From NCBI GenBank assembly GCA_002786385.1, contig PGCN01000018.1, positions 62,001-126,000 on the forward strand: a DNA stretch of 64,000 bases, read 5' to 3'. The number at the start of each line of letters is the position of its first letter. Within the stretch, counting starts at the first letter, position 1. Origin of the DNA: Flavobacterium sp. FEMGT703F. GTDB lineage: Bacteria; Bacteroidota; Bacteroidia; Flavobacteriales; Flavobacteriaceae. The notes under the pieces are model-generated. The model made no database searches. It had not been told where the DNA came from and was given only the letters and a program-made list of their open reading frames with translations. A program made the translations under genes and the position numbers. This document shows positions 27,134 through 35,520 of the stretch, one piece after another.

Positions 27134-28966
27134 ATGAAAAAACTACTCTTCTCTCTTTTAGTCTCTGTTTCCGCTTTCGCACAAGTTGACCGTGTAGAAC
27201 CGCCTTTTTGGTGGAGCGACATGACGCATAACGAAGTACAAATTATGTTCTACGGAAAAAACATTGCCCAAAACGAGGTGACTGTTTCTAACGGAATCGT
27301 AATCAAAGGCATTCAAAAAACCGAAAACCCTAATTACGTATTCGTGACTATCGATACCCAAAATAGTCCGGCGCAAGATTTGGTGTTCACTTTCAAAAAC
27401 GGCAAAAAATCGTTTACCAAAAACTATGCTTTAAAATCCAGAAAAGAAAATTCGCGCTTTCGCAAAAGCTTTGACAGTTCTGACTTGATTTACCTCATCA
27501 TGTCGGATCGTTTTGCTAACGGTAATCCTAACAACGACAACAACGACAAACTAACCGAAAAAGCCAACCGAAGCAACAAAGACGGTCGCCACGGTGGCGA
27601 TATCGAAGGAATAATCAAAAATTTAGATTACATCCAATCGCTTGGCGCAACAGCCGTTTGGCCAACGCCACTATGCGAAGACAATGACGAAAGAGGTTCA
27701 TATCACACTTACGGTCAATCTGACGTGTACAAAATTGACGCGCGTTTCGGAACCAATGAAGATTATGTTCGTATGAGCGCCGAATTGCACAAACGCGGCA
27801 TGAAAAACATTATGGATTACGTGACCAACCATTGGGGTTACAAACATTGGATGATGAGCGATTTACCTACTTACGATTGGATACATCAGTTTCCGGGTTA
27901 TGCTCAAACCAACTACAGAATGGCTACTCAATTTGATACCAATGCCTCCAAAAAAGATTTTGATTTGTGTATGGATGGATGGTTTGTTAAATCGATGCCC
28001 GATTTGAATCAATCCAATCCGTTAGTTTTAAATTACCTTATTCAAAACGCCATTTGGTGGATCGAATACGCCGATTTAGATGGTTTCCGTGTCGATACTT
28101 ATTCTTACAATGATAAAACAGCCATCGCAAAATGGACCAAATCCATAACCGACGAATACCCGAATTTCAATATTGTTGGTGAAGTATGGATGTACGACCA
28201 AGCACAAATGGCGTATTGGCAAAAAGACAGTAAAATAGGAGCCATTCAAAGCTTTAACTCCAATCTTCCTAGTGTAATGGATTTTACGTTGCAAGAGGCT
28301 ATTGCGAACGGAGTTTTTAACGAAGACAAACAAGAATGGCGCAACGGAATGGTGAAAGTATATGAAAATTTCAACAACGATTTTCTGTATCCAAACATCA
28401 ATAATTTATTGGTTTTTTTTGAAAATCACGATACCAATCGCCTGAACGAAATCTACAAAAACGACTTCAAAAAATACCAAATGGCCATGACCCTTATCGC
28501 CACCGTTCGCGGTATTCCGCAAATCTATTACGGTTCCGAAATTGGTATGGCTGGCGATAAAGGCAAAGGTGATGGTGATATCCGCAGGGATTTCCCCGGC
28601 GGTTGGAATGGCGACACTAACAACGCCTTTACCAAAGCCGGAAGAACTGAGGAGCAAAACAAATTCTTTGATTTTACCGCTAAACTATTCAACTGGCGCA
28701 AAAACAAAACGGTAATCCACACCGGAAAAACCACGCATTACATTCCGGAGAACAACGTTTATGTGTATTTCCGTTACAACGAGAAAGAAAGCGTTATGGT
28801 GGTTGTAAACAATAACGAAGAAAAGCAAACTTTCAAGACCAATCGATTTGCAGAAAATATCAAAAAGTACCAATCGGGTAAAGATATCTTCACGGAAAAA
28901 ACTTTCGACTTGAAAAACGACATCACTATTGATGGCAAATCGGTTATGATATTGGAATTGAAATAA
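27134..28966 (+). CDS. Periplasmic GH13 enzyme (cyclomaltodextrinase/neopullulanase-like, SusA-type)
   Basis: A 610-residue enzyme with signal peptide (1-16, ending AFAQ). An N-terminal cyclomaltodextrinase-type beta domain (VEPPFWWSDMTHNEVQIMFY) precedes the GH13 barrel. Catalytic regions: DYVTNH (about 227), nucleophile Asp in GFRVDTYSY (about 320), acid/base Glu in VGEVWMYD (about 346) and Asp in FFENHDTNR (about 433). A C-terminal beta domain follows. It probably hydrolyses imported maltooligosaccharides in the periplasm. No T9SS tail or lipobox was seen, which fits periplasmic residence. Confidence 0.92.
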   Translation: MKKLLFSLLVSVSAFAQVDRVEPPFWWSDMTHNEVQIMFYGKNIAQNEVTVSNGIVIKGIQKTENPNYVFVTIDTQNSPAQDLVFTFKNGKKSFTKNYALKSRKENSRFRKSFDSSDLIYLIMSDRFANGNPNNDNNDKLTEKANRSNKDGRHGGDIEGIIKNLDYIQSLGATAVWPTPLCEDNDERGSYHTYGQSDVYKIDARFGTNEDYVRMSAELHKRGMKNIMDYVTNHWGYKHWMMSDLPTYDWIHQFPGYAQTNYRMATQFDTNASKKDFDLCMDGWFVKSMPDLNQSNPLVLNYLIQNAIWWIEYADLDGFRVDTYSYNDKTAIAKWTKSITDEYPNFNIVGEVWMYDQAQMAYWQKDSKIGAIQSFNSNLPSVMDFTLQEAIANGVFNEDKQEWRNGMVKVYENFNNDFLYPNINNLLVFFENHDTNRLNEIYKNDFKKYQMAMTLIATVRGIPQIYYGSEIGMAGDKGKGDGDIRRDFPGGWNGDTNNAFTKAGRTEEQNKFFDFTAKLFNWRKNKTVIHTGKTTHYIPENNVYVYFRYNEKESVMVVVNNNEEKQTFKTNRFAENIKKYQSGKDIFTEKTFDLKNDITIDGKSVMILELK

Positions 28967-28972
28967 AATTTA

Positions 28973-29023
28973 CCACATAAGTTATATGGGCCTTTCTTAC
29001 TTGTACTTACATGGCTTATATGG
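28973..29023. repeat. Imperfect TATAAG-type repeat before the GH31 gene
   Basis: CCACATAAG (28973-28981) and CTTATATGG (29015-29023) pair at 8 of 9 positions, with further related units between them. Sequence and placement resemble the repeat at 27064-27111. Confidence 0.45.
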
Positions 29024-29044
29024 TTCATAATTTAGAAATAACTG

Positions 29045-31408
29045 ATGAAAAAATTACTTTTCTTACTCCTTTTTACTGCTGTTACATTCGCCCAAAATGC
29101 GAACCGAAATTACCTTTCCCATACTTGGAAAAACAATCTCTTAGAAGTAAAAACCAGTGATGGAACCTACCGTATTAAACCGTATTCGAATAAAATAGTT
29201 GAAACCTCCTTTGTACCCAACGGAGAAGTTTTCAACCCGAATTCACATGCTGTAATTAAAACCCCGGAGAAAGTTAACGCTTCCGTTTCTAAAACCGCAA
29301 CTTCTATCTCGTTAGTCACTAACAACATTACGGTAGTCATCAACAAAGCGCCTTTTCGCATTACCTATTCCAACCAAGGAAAAGTGTTGTTGTCTGAAAA
29401 AACCGGTTACATCAAAAAAGACAGCACCGAAATTCTACAATTCAACCTCGACAATTCGGAGATGCTGTTTGGTGGCGGTGCTCGTGCTTTAGGGATGAAT
29501 CGCCGCGGCAATCGTTTGGCCTTATACAACCGAGCGCACTACGGTTATGAAACCCGTGCCGAATTGATGAACTTTTGTATTCCGTTAGTATTATCTTCCA
29601 AAATGTACGCCGTACATTTCGACAATGGCGCCATTGGTCACTTGGATTTAGACAGTAAAAAGAACAACACCCTGGAATACGAAACCATTTCAGGTCGAAA
29701 AACCTATCAAATTATTGTAGGCGATACTTGGGAAGATTTGATAGCTAACTATACCGATTTAACCGGAAAACAACCCATGCCCGCGCGCTGGACCTTAGGG
29801 AATTTCTCCAGCCGATTTGGCTATCATACCCAAGAAGAAGTCGAAAAAACCATCAACCGTTTCCAAACCGACGGGATTCCGGTAGACGCGATTATCCTCG
29901 ATTTGTATTGGTTCGGCAAAGAAGTCAAAGGCACCATGGGTAACCTCGACTGGGACAAAGACCAATTCCCAAATCCCGAAAAAATGATAGCCGATTTGAA
30001 AGCAAAAGGCGTTAAAACGATTCTAATCACGGAACCTTTTGTCTTAACCACCTCATCAAAATGGCAAGAAGCCGCAGATCAAAAAGTTTTGGTTACCGAT
30101 AAATCAGGTAAACCGGCCACTTGGGATTTTTATTTCGGAAACACCGGTGTAGTGGATATTTTCAAACCCGAAGGCAACCAATGGTTTTGGAATGTTTATA
30201 AAAGATTAATCAACCAAGGCGTTGGTGGTATGTGGGGCGATTTGGGTGAACCGGAAGTCTTCCCGTCAAAAGTGGTAACTGCTGCCGGAAAAGCCGATGA
30301 AGTCCACAATATTTACGGGCACCATTGGGCCAAATTAATAGCCGACGGTTATAAAAAAGATTTCCCAAACCAACGACCATTTATCCTAATGCGCGCCGGT
30401 TATTCGGGGTCACAACGTTTTGGGATGATGCCTTGGAGTGGCGATGTGTCCAGAAGTTGGGGCGGCTTACAATCGCAAATGGAAATCGCTATGCAAATGG
30501 GAATGCAAGGCATGGCATATATGCATTCTGATCTTGGCGGATTTGCCGGTGATTATTTCGACAACGAATTGTATTTGCGCTGGTTACAATACGGCGTTTT
30601 CAACCCGATTTTCCGTCCGCATGCACAAGAAGACGTAGCTTCGGAAGTGGCTTACAAAGACGTTCATACCAAAGCCAAAGCCAAAAAAGCGGTAGAATTA
30701 CGCTACCAATTATTGCCGTACAACTACACTTTAGCCTTCGAAAACAACCAAAAAGGAACACCTTTGATGCGTCCTTTATTCTTTGAAGAACCAACTAACG
30801 AAAAGTTATTCAACGAAAAGGAAAGCTACTTTTGGGGCGATGCCTTTTTAATCAAACCAATCACAAAAGCAGGTGTTACCTCAACCGAAGTCTATTTCCC
30901 GAAAAGCAACAATTGGTTCGACTTTTATTCGGGTAAAAAATACGTTGCAGGTTCTACCGAAACAGTAGCTGTAGCCGAAACATCAATTCCTACTTTCGTT
31001 CGTGGAGGTAGTTTTGTGCCGATGATTGAAACCATTCAGAACACTTCAAAATATTCGCTGGACAATTTCAACTTGCATTTCTATTTTGATGACACTGTGA
31101 AAACCTCTTCCGGAAAATTGTACAACGATAACGGGGAAACACCACAAGCTTTTGAAAAAGGACAATTTGAAATACTCAATTTCAACAGCAATAACAATGG
31201 GAATATATTAGTGCTGAAATTAACGGCAAACGTTGGCAAAAACTATTTGTCAACTGATAAAAATGTTACAATAGTAGTACATAACCTCAAAGCCAAACGT
31301 ATTTTTATTAACGGACAAGAAACAATCTTCAAAACCAATAACGAATCGCTTTCCCTACCGGTAACATGGAAAAAAGGTACTTCGCCTGAAATTAAAATTG
31401 AATACTAA
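29045..31408 (+). CDS. GH31 family alpha-glucosidase
   Basis: A 787-residue exported enzyme (signal peptide about 1-16, ending TFAQ). It shows the GH31 layout: N-terminal beta-sandwich, catalytic barrel with insert, and C-terminal beta domains. The nucleophile Asp is in GMWGDLGEPE (about 398) and the acid/base Asp in MMPWSGDVSRSWGGL (about 465). It likely removes glucose from non-reducing ends of maltooligosaccharides in the periplasm, the role SusB (GH97) plays in Bacteroides. It follows GH13 by 78 bp and precedes the lipoprotein GH13 by 1 nt. Confidence 0.92.
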   Translation: MKKLLFLLLFTAVTFAQNANRNYLSHTWKNNLLEVKTSDGTYRIKPYSNKIVETSFVPNGEVFNPNSHAVIKTPEKVNASVSKTATSISLVTNNITVVINKAPFRITYSNQGKVLLSEKTGYIKKDSTEILQFNLDNSEMLFGGGARALGMNRRGNRLALYNRAHYGYETRAELMNFCIPLVLSSKMYAVHFDNGAIGHLDLDSKKNNTLEYETISGRKTYQIIVGDTWEDLIANYTDLTGKQPMPARWTLGNFSSRFGYHTQEEVEKTINRFQTDGIPVDAIILDLYWFGKEVKGTMGNLDWDKDQFPNPEKMIADLKAKGVKTILITEPFVLTTSSKWQEAADQKVLVTDKSGKPATWDFYFGNTGVVDIFKPEGNQWFWNVYKRLINQGVGGMWGDLGEPEVFPSKVVTAAGKADEVHNIYGHHWAKLIADGYKKDFPNQRPFILMRAGYSGSQRFGMMPWSGDVSRSWGGLQSQMEIAMQMGMQGMAYMHSDLGGFAGDYFDNELYLRWLQYGVFNPIFRPHAQEDVASEVAYKDVHTKAKAKKAVELRYQLLPYNYTLAFENNQKGTPLMRPLFFEEPTNEKLFNEKESYFWGDAFLIKPITKAGVTSTEVYFPKSNNWFDFYSGKKYVAGSTETVAVAETSIPTFVRGGSFVPMIETIQNTSKYSLDNFNLHFYFDDTVKTSSGKLYNDNGETPQAFEKGQFEILNFNSNNNGNILVLKLTANVGKNYLSTDKNVTIVVHNLKAKRIFINGQETIFKTNNESLSLPVTWKKGTSPEIKIEY

Positions 31409-31409
31409 C

Positions 31410-33071
31410 ATGAAAAATATCTTCCTCACTTTATCCGCTTCACTCCTATTGTTTGGTTGCAATTGTACCAAAAAAACGGTAAAAAAAGAAGCTCCAATCA
31501 CCCAAACGCCTTTTGTGTGGGAAAGTGCTAACGTGTACTTTTTATTGATTGACCGTTTCCAAAACGGGAATCCGGCCAACGATAAAATCATCAATCGCAA
31601 TAAACCAACCGGAGTATTGCGTGGCTTTGAAGGCGGCGACATACGCGGAGTAATCCAAAAACTCGACGAAGGTTATTTCACCAATTTGGGCATCACAGCC
31701 ATTTGGATGACGCCGGTGGTTGAGCAAATTCACGGTTCGGTAGATGAAGGTACCGGAAACACTTACGGTTTTCACGGCTATTGGACCAAAGATTGGACGG
31801 CAGTCGACCCAAGTTACGGTACTAAAGAAGATTTAAAAGAATTAGTCGAAAAAGCACACGCCAAAGGCATCCGAATTTTATTGGATGCGGTGATCAATCA
31901 CACCGGACCGGTTACCGAACTGGATCCTGCTTATCCAAGTGATTGGGTACGAACTTCGCCTAAATGTACTTATCAATCCTACGACACTTACATCAATTGC
32001 ACTTTGGTAGAGAATCTTCCCGACGTAAAAACCGAGAGCAACGCCAATGTAGCTTTGCCTCCTATGTTGGTCGAAAAATGGAAAAAAGAAGGGCGCTATG
32101 AAGAAGAAGTAGCCGAACTCGATGCGTTTTTCAAAAAAACAGGCTATCCTAGAGCACCGAAATATTACATCATGAAATGGCTTTCGGATTATATAACCGA
32201 TTACGGCATTGATGGTTACAGAGTGGATACCGCCAAACATACCACCGAAGATGTTTGGGCCGATTTTAAAAAAGTATGCGATATGGCTTTCGCCGAATTC
32301 AAAAAGAACAACCCGAAAAAAGTCATAGACAACAATGGTTTCTTTACCGTTGGGGAAGTTTACGGTTACAATATCGGAGCAAAAAGACTTTATGATTTCG
32401 GCGATAAAAAAGTCGATTATTACGCCAATGGCTTTACCGGTTTAATCAATTTCGACTTTAGAAACGAAGCCAAAATGAACTATGAAGAGTTGTTCTCTAA
32501 GTATTCCAATATCTTGCAAAACGACTTAAAAGGCAATACCGTAATGAACTATACCACTTCGCACGATGATGGTTGGCCTTTCGACAAAAAAAGAGAGAGA
32601 ATCTTCGAAGCCGGCACCAAATTGTTATTGGCTCCGGGAATTTCACAGGTTTACTATGGCGATGAAACAGCACGCCCGTTGGAAATAGAAGGCACTCAAG
32701 GCGACGCTACTTTACGCTCGTTTATGAACTGGAACGACTTGCAAACCGACCGAATTAAAAACCAATTGTTGATGCATTATCAATTGTTAGGAACGTTTCG
32801 CAAAAACCATCCTGCGGTTGGGGCCGGAGTACACCAAATGATTTCGGCTTCGCCATATGTATTCAGCAGAAGTTACACCAATGGAAATTTCAGCGATCAA
32901 GTGGTGGTTGGTTTGGATTTACCGAAAGGAAAAAAAGAAATCCTTGTCGGAACTATTTTTGCCAACGGAATGCGAGTAAGAGACGCCTATTCCAACACAG
33001 AAGCCACCGTTGAAAACGGAAAAGTAACTTTGGATACTAATTTTACCTTAGTTTTGTTGGAGAAACTATAA
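31410..33071 (+). CDS. Lipoprotein GH13 alpha-amylase (SusG-like role)
   Basis: A 553-residue enzyme. The ATG at 31410 gives a clear lipoprotein signal (LLLFGC, Cys about residue 14), while the in-frame TTG 12 nt earlier lies inside GH31, so 31410 is chosen. Catalytic regions: DAVINHTGP (about 158), nucleophile Asp in GYRVDTAKH (about 271), Glu in VGEVYGYN (about 316) and Asp in TTSHDDGWPF (about 384). A lipidated amylase at the outer membrane would match SusG, but periplasmic anchoring cannot be excluded. The stop lies 2 nt before the GDPD start. Confidence 0.9.
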   Translation: MKNIFLTLSASLLLFGCNCTKKTVKKEAPITQTPFVWESANVYFLLIDRFQNGNPANDKIINRNKPTGVLRGFEGGDIRGVIQKLDEGYFTNLGITAIWMTPVVEQIHGSVDEGTGNTYGFHGYWTKDWTAVDPSYGTKEDLKELVEKAHAKGIRILLDAVINHTGPVTELDPAYPSDWVRTSPKCTYQSYDTYINCTLVENLPDVKTESNANVALPPMLVEKWKKEGRYEEEVAELDAFFKKTGYPRAPKYYIMKWLSDYITDYGIDGYRVDTAKHTTEDVWADFKKVCDMAFAEFKKNNPKKVIDNNGFFTVGEVYGYNIGAKRLYDFGDKKVDYYANGFTGLINFDFRNEAKMNYEELFSKYSNILQNDLKGNTVMNYTTSHDDGWPFDKKRERIFEAGTKLLLAPGISQVYYGDETARPLEIEGTQGDATLRSFMNWNDLQTDRIKNQLLMHYQLLGTFRKNHPAVGAGVHQMISASPYVFSRSYTNGNFSDQVVVGLDLPKGKKEILVGTIFANGMRVRDAYSNTEATVENGKVTLDTNFTLVLLEKL

Positions 33072-33073
33072 CC

Positions 33074-33721
33074 ATGCTCAAAATTGGACATCGCGGTGCG
33101 AAAGGTCATTCTCCCGAAAACACCTTGGCGTCGTTCGAGAAAGCTATTGCCTTGGGTGTGGATATGATTGAGTTGGATGTTTGGCTGAGTTCAGACAAGA
33201 TTCCAATGGTCATTCACGATGAAACCATCGACAGAACGACTTCGAAAACGGGTTTGGTGACCGATTATTCGGCTAAAGAGTTACAAGCTTTGGGTATTCC
33301 CGCTTTAATTGATGTATTCAAATTGGTGGATAATCGCTGTGAGATTAATGTGGAAATCAAAACCTTTTCGGCTACACAAGCGGTTTTGAATTTGATAGCA
33401 AAAAATACTTTCAACCAAAGCAAAATCCTCATTTCCAGCTTTGATTGGAATGCCTTGCAGGAAGTTCGCTTTCATGATGAAGACATTAGAATTGGTGTTT
33501 TGTCGGAAACCGATTTAGACTTGGCTATGGCTTTCGCCAAATTCATCAAAGCCGAAGCGATTCATCCTTATTATCATTTGCTAACTGCTGAAAATGTTGA
33601 GAAAATCAAAGAAAAAGGATTTAAAGTTTTTCCTTGGACGATAAATGAACCCGAAGATATTACCTTTGTAAAATCATTGGAAGTAGACGGTATCATTACC
33701 GATTTTCCGGAAAGATTATGA
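33074..33721 (+). CDS. Glycerophosphodiester phosphodiesterase
   Basis: A 215-residue GDPD-family enzyme that hydrolyses glycerophosphodiesters to glycerol-3-phosphate and an alcohol. Motifs: IGHRGAKGHSPENTLASF (catalytic His, Arg, metal Glu), IELDVW and MVIHDETIDRTT (second catalytic His). No signal peptide is visible, so it is probably cytoplasmic, unlike periplasmic GlpQ. It follows the amylase gene almost without a gap and overlaps the next gene by 4 nt (ATGA), so it is transcribed with its neighbours although functionally unrelated to glucan use. Confidence 0.9.
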   Translation: MLKIGHRGAKGHSPENTLASFEKAIALGVDMIELDVWLSSDKIPMVIHDETIDRTTSKTGLVTDYSAKELQALGIPALIDVFKLVDNRCEINVEIKTFSATQAVLNLIAKNTFNQSKILISSFDWNALQEVRFHDEDIRIGVLSETDLDLAMAFAKFIKAEAIHPYYHLLTAENVEKIKEKGFKVFPWTINEPEDITFVKSLEVDGIITDFPERL

Positions 33722-34965
33722 ACTCTAAGTACGACATCATCATAGTAGGCGGCGGTGCAGCAGGTTTTTTTACAGCCATCAATATCGCTGAACAAAATCA
33801 GAAGCTGAAAATTGCCATACTCGAACGCGGGAAAAACGTATTGGAAAAAGTACGCATTTCCGGCGGCGGTAGATGTAATGTTACTCATGCTTGCTTTGTG
33901 CCGAATGAGTTGGTTAAATTTTACCCTCGAGGTGAAAAAGAATTGCGCGGTCCGTTTCATCAGTTTTGTTCCGGCGATACGATAGAATGGTTTGAAAAAC
34001 GAGGTGTCGAATTGAAAATTGAAGACGATGGCCGAATGTTTCCCACTACGGATTCCTCACAAACCATCATCGACTGCTTTTTGGGCTTAACACAAAAATT
34101 AAAAATTGAGGTCCTAACCGGTCAAAGTGTACAATCGCTTTTTCATGGAGAAGATTATTGGAAAGTCGAAACCAATCACGAGACGTTTTCTTGTCGAAAA
34201 TTGGTCATGACCACAGGCAGCAATCCTAAGATTTGGGATTTGCTCCAAAACATGAATCATACCATCATTCCACCCGTACCGTCGCTATTCACTTTTAACA
34301 TCAAAGATGCTCGCATCAAAGATTTGATGGGTGTTTCAGCCTTGGCTAAAGTGAAAGTGAAAAATACTAAACTCGAAGCTACTGGCCCGTTACTGATTAC
34401 CCATTGGGGCATGAGCGGACCGGGAATTTTGAGACTTTCCGCTTGGGGCGCTCGGATTTTAGCGGAGAAAAACTACCAATTTGTATTGGAAGTCAATTGG
34501 CTTAACGACGTTACTTTTGAGGAAGCAATGGAAACTTTAAAAGAACTCAAACAAGAACACGCCAAGAAAGTGGTGAGTAAAAAATCGCCGTTTGATTTGG
34601 CTGACGCCCGATTCGCTGGCGCTCGGGTGCCAAACCGTCTTTGGGAAAGTTTGGTTTTGGCCTCCAACATTTCAAATGAAACCAAATGGGCGGATTTGAC
34701 TAAAAAGCAACTGACAGATTTAACTAACCAGCTCACTAACGGACAATTTCAGGTGAATGGCAAAAGTACTTTCAAAGAAGAATTTGTTACTGCAGGCGGG
34801 ATCGACTTAAGAGAAATCAACTTTAAAACGATGGAAAGCAAGTGGCATGAAAATTTATTTTTTGCCGGAGAAATTGTCAATATTGATGCGATTACGGGGG
34901 GATTTAATTTTCAGAATGCCTGGACAAGCGGATTCATTGTAGCCAATGCCATAACCAACTCATGA
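33718..34965 (+). CDS. BaiN/HI0933-like FAD-dependent oxidoreductase
   Basis: A 415-residue flavoprotein. The dinucleotide-binding motif IIVGGGAAGFFTAI is at the N-terminus, followed by VRISGGGRCNVTHA, the signature of the HI0933/BaiN family, and a C-terminal GEIVNIDAITGGFNFQNAW segment that closes the FAD site. The family is often annotated as NAD(P)/FAD-dependent oxidoreductase; the physiological substrate is not known. ATGA overlap with the gene before and ATGA overlap with the lipoprotein gene after show tight translational coupling. Confidence 0.88.
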   Translation: MNSKYDIIIVGGGAAGFFTAINIAEQNQKLKIAILERGKNVLEKVRISGGGRCNVTHACFVPNELVKFYPRGEKELRGPFHQFCSGDTIEWFEKRGVELKIEDDGRMFPTTDSSQTIIDCFLGLTQKLKIEVLTGQSVQSLFHGEDYWKVETNHETFSCRKLVMTTGSNPKIWDLLQNMNHTIIPPVPSLFTFNIKDARIKDLMGVSALAKVKVKNTKLEATGPLLITHWGMSGPGILRLSAWGARILAEKNYQFVLEVNWLNDVTFEEAMETLKELKQEHAKKVVSKKSPFDLADARFAGARVPNRLWESLVLASNISNETKWADLTKKQLTDLTNQLTNGQFQVNGKSTFKEEFVTAGGIDLREINFKTMESKWHENLFFAGEIVNIDAITGGFNFQNAWTSGFIVANAITNS

Positions 34966-35450
34966 AAAAAGCCATCCTTTCATTCGCCTTATTCCTCTTG
35001 TTGGTTAGTTGTAGTACTTCAAAATCAAACGACTACCAACTGACCAAAAACTACACGCCTGACAATCCGGAATTATACAAAACCATTGTCAAACTCGACA
35101 GCGTATTCTTTGACGCTTACAATCATTGCGACACCAAATTTGAAACCTATGCCGATTTCTATACTGAAGACATAGAATTTTACCATGACCAAGGCGGTTT
35201 ATCCAATTCGAAAAAAGACATCCTCGAAGGTACTAAAAAATACATCTGTGGGAAAGTCACCCGAACGCTCGTACCAGGGAGTATAGAAGTTTACCAAATT
35301 AAAGATTATGGTGCTGTTGAAATTGGGTTGCATTCGTTCAGCAACACCACCAATCCGCCCAATGAACCCAAAAAAGTTAGTCGATTTACCATTTTTTGGA
35401 AAAAAACCAACGAGGGTTGGAAGATTACTAAAGTGGTGAGTTTACATTAA
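34962..35450 (+). CDS. NTF2-like (DUF4440-type) lipoprotein
   Basis: A 162-residue protein with lipobox LLVSC (Cys about residue 17) and a single SnoaL/NTF2-like alpha+beta domain (LDSVFFDAYNHCDTKFETYA, then strands ending KTNEGWKITKVVSLH). The fold serves as a small-molecule pocket or enzyme scaffold; no catalytic assignment is possible. It overlaps the BaiN-like gene by 4 nt and ends the forward run that begins in the glucan locus. A cytoplasmic relative is encoded at 42646-43008. Confidence 0.78.
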   Translation: MKKAILSFALFLLLVSCSTSKSNDYQLTKNYTPDNPELYKTIVKLDSVFFDAYNHCDTKFETYADFYTEDIEFYHDQGGLSNSKKDILEGTKKYICGKVTRTLVPGSIEVYQIKDYGAVEIGLHSFSNTTNPPNEPKKVSRFTIFWKKTNEGWKITKVVSLH

Positions 35451-35492
35451 AAAAATTCTTATATTTTTTACTGTAGTTATTTAAAAATCAGT

Positions 35493-35500
35493 TAAATTTG
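35493..35500 (+). promoter_or_regulatory. Candidate -7 box for the T9SS protein gene
   Basis: TAAATTTG fits TAnnTTTG and lies 20 nt before the ATG at 35521, in a 70-bp AT-rich gap. No -33 TTG at ideal spacing. Confidence 0.4.
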
Positions 35501-35520
35501 AGTTTCAAATTTTTCTTTTT

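Noticed and set aside
31878..32240. Reverse-strand open frame of 120 codons inside the lipoprotein GH13 gene
   Set aside because: It covers the catalytic region of a clear GH13 gene in antisense and is Phe/Ile-rich without a recognisable fold.
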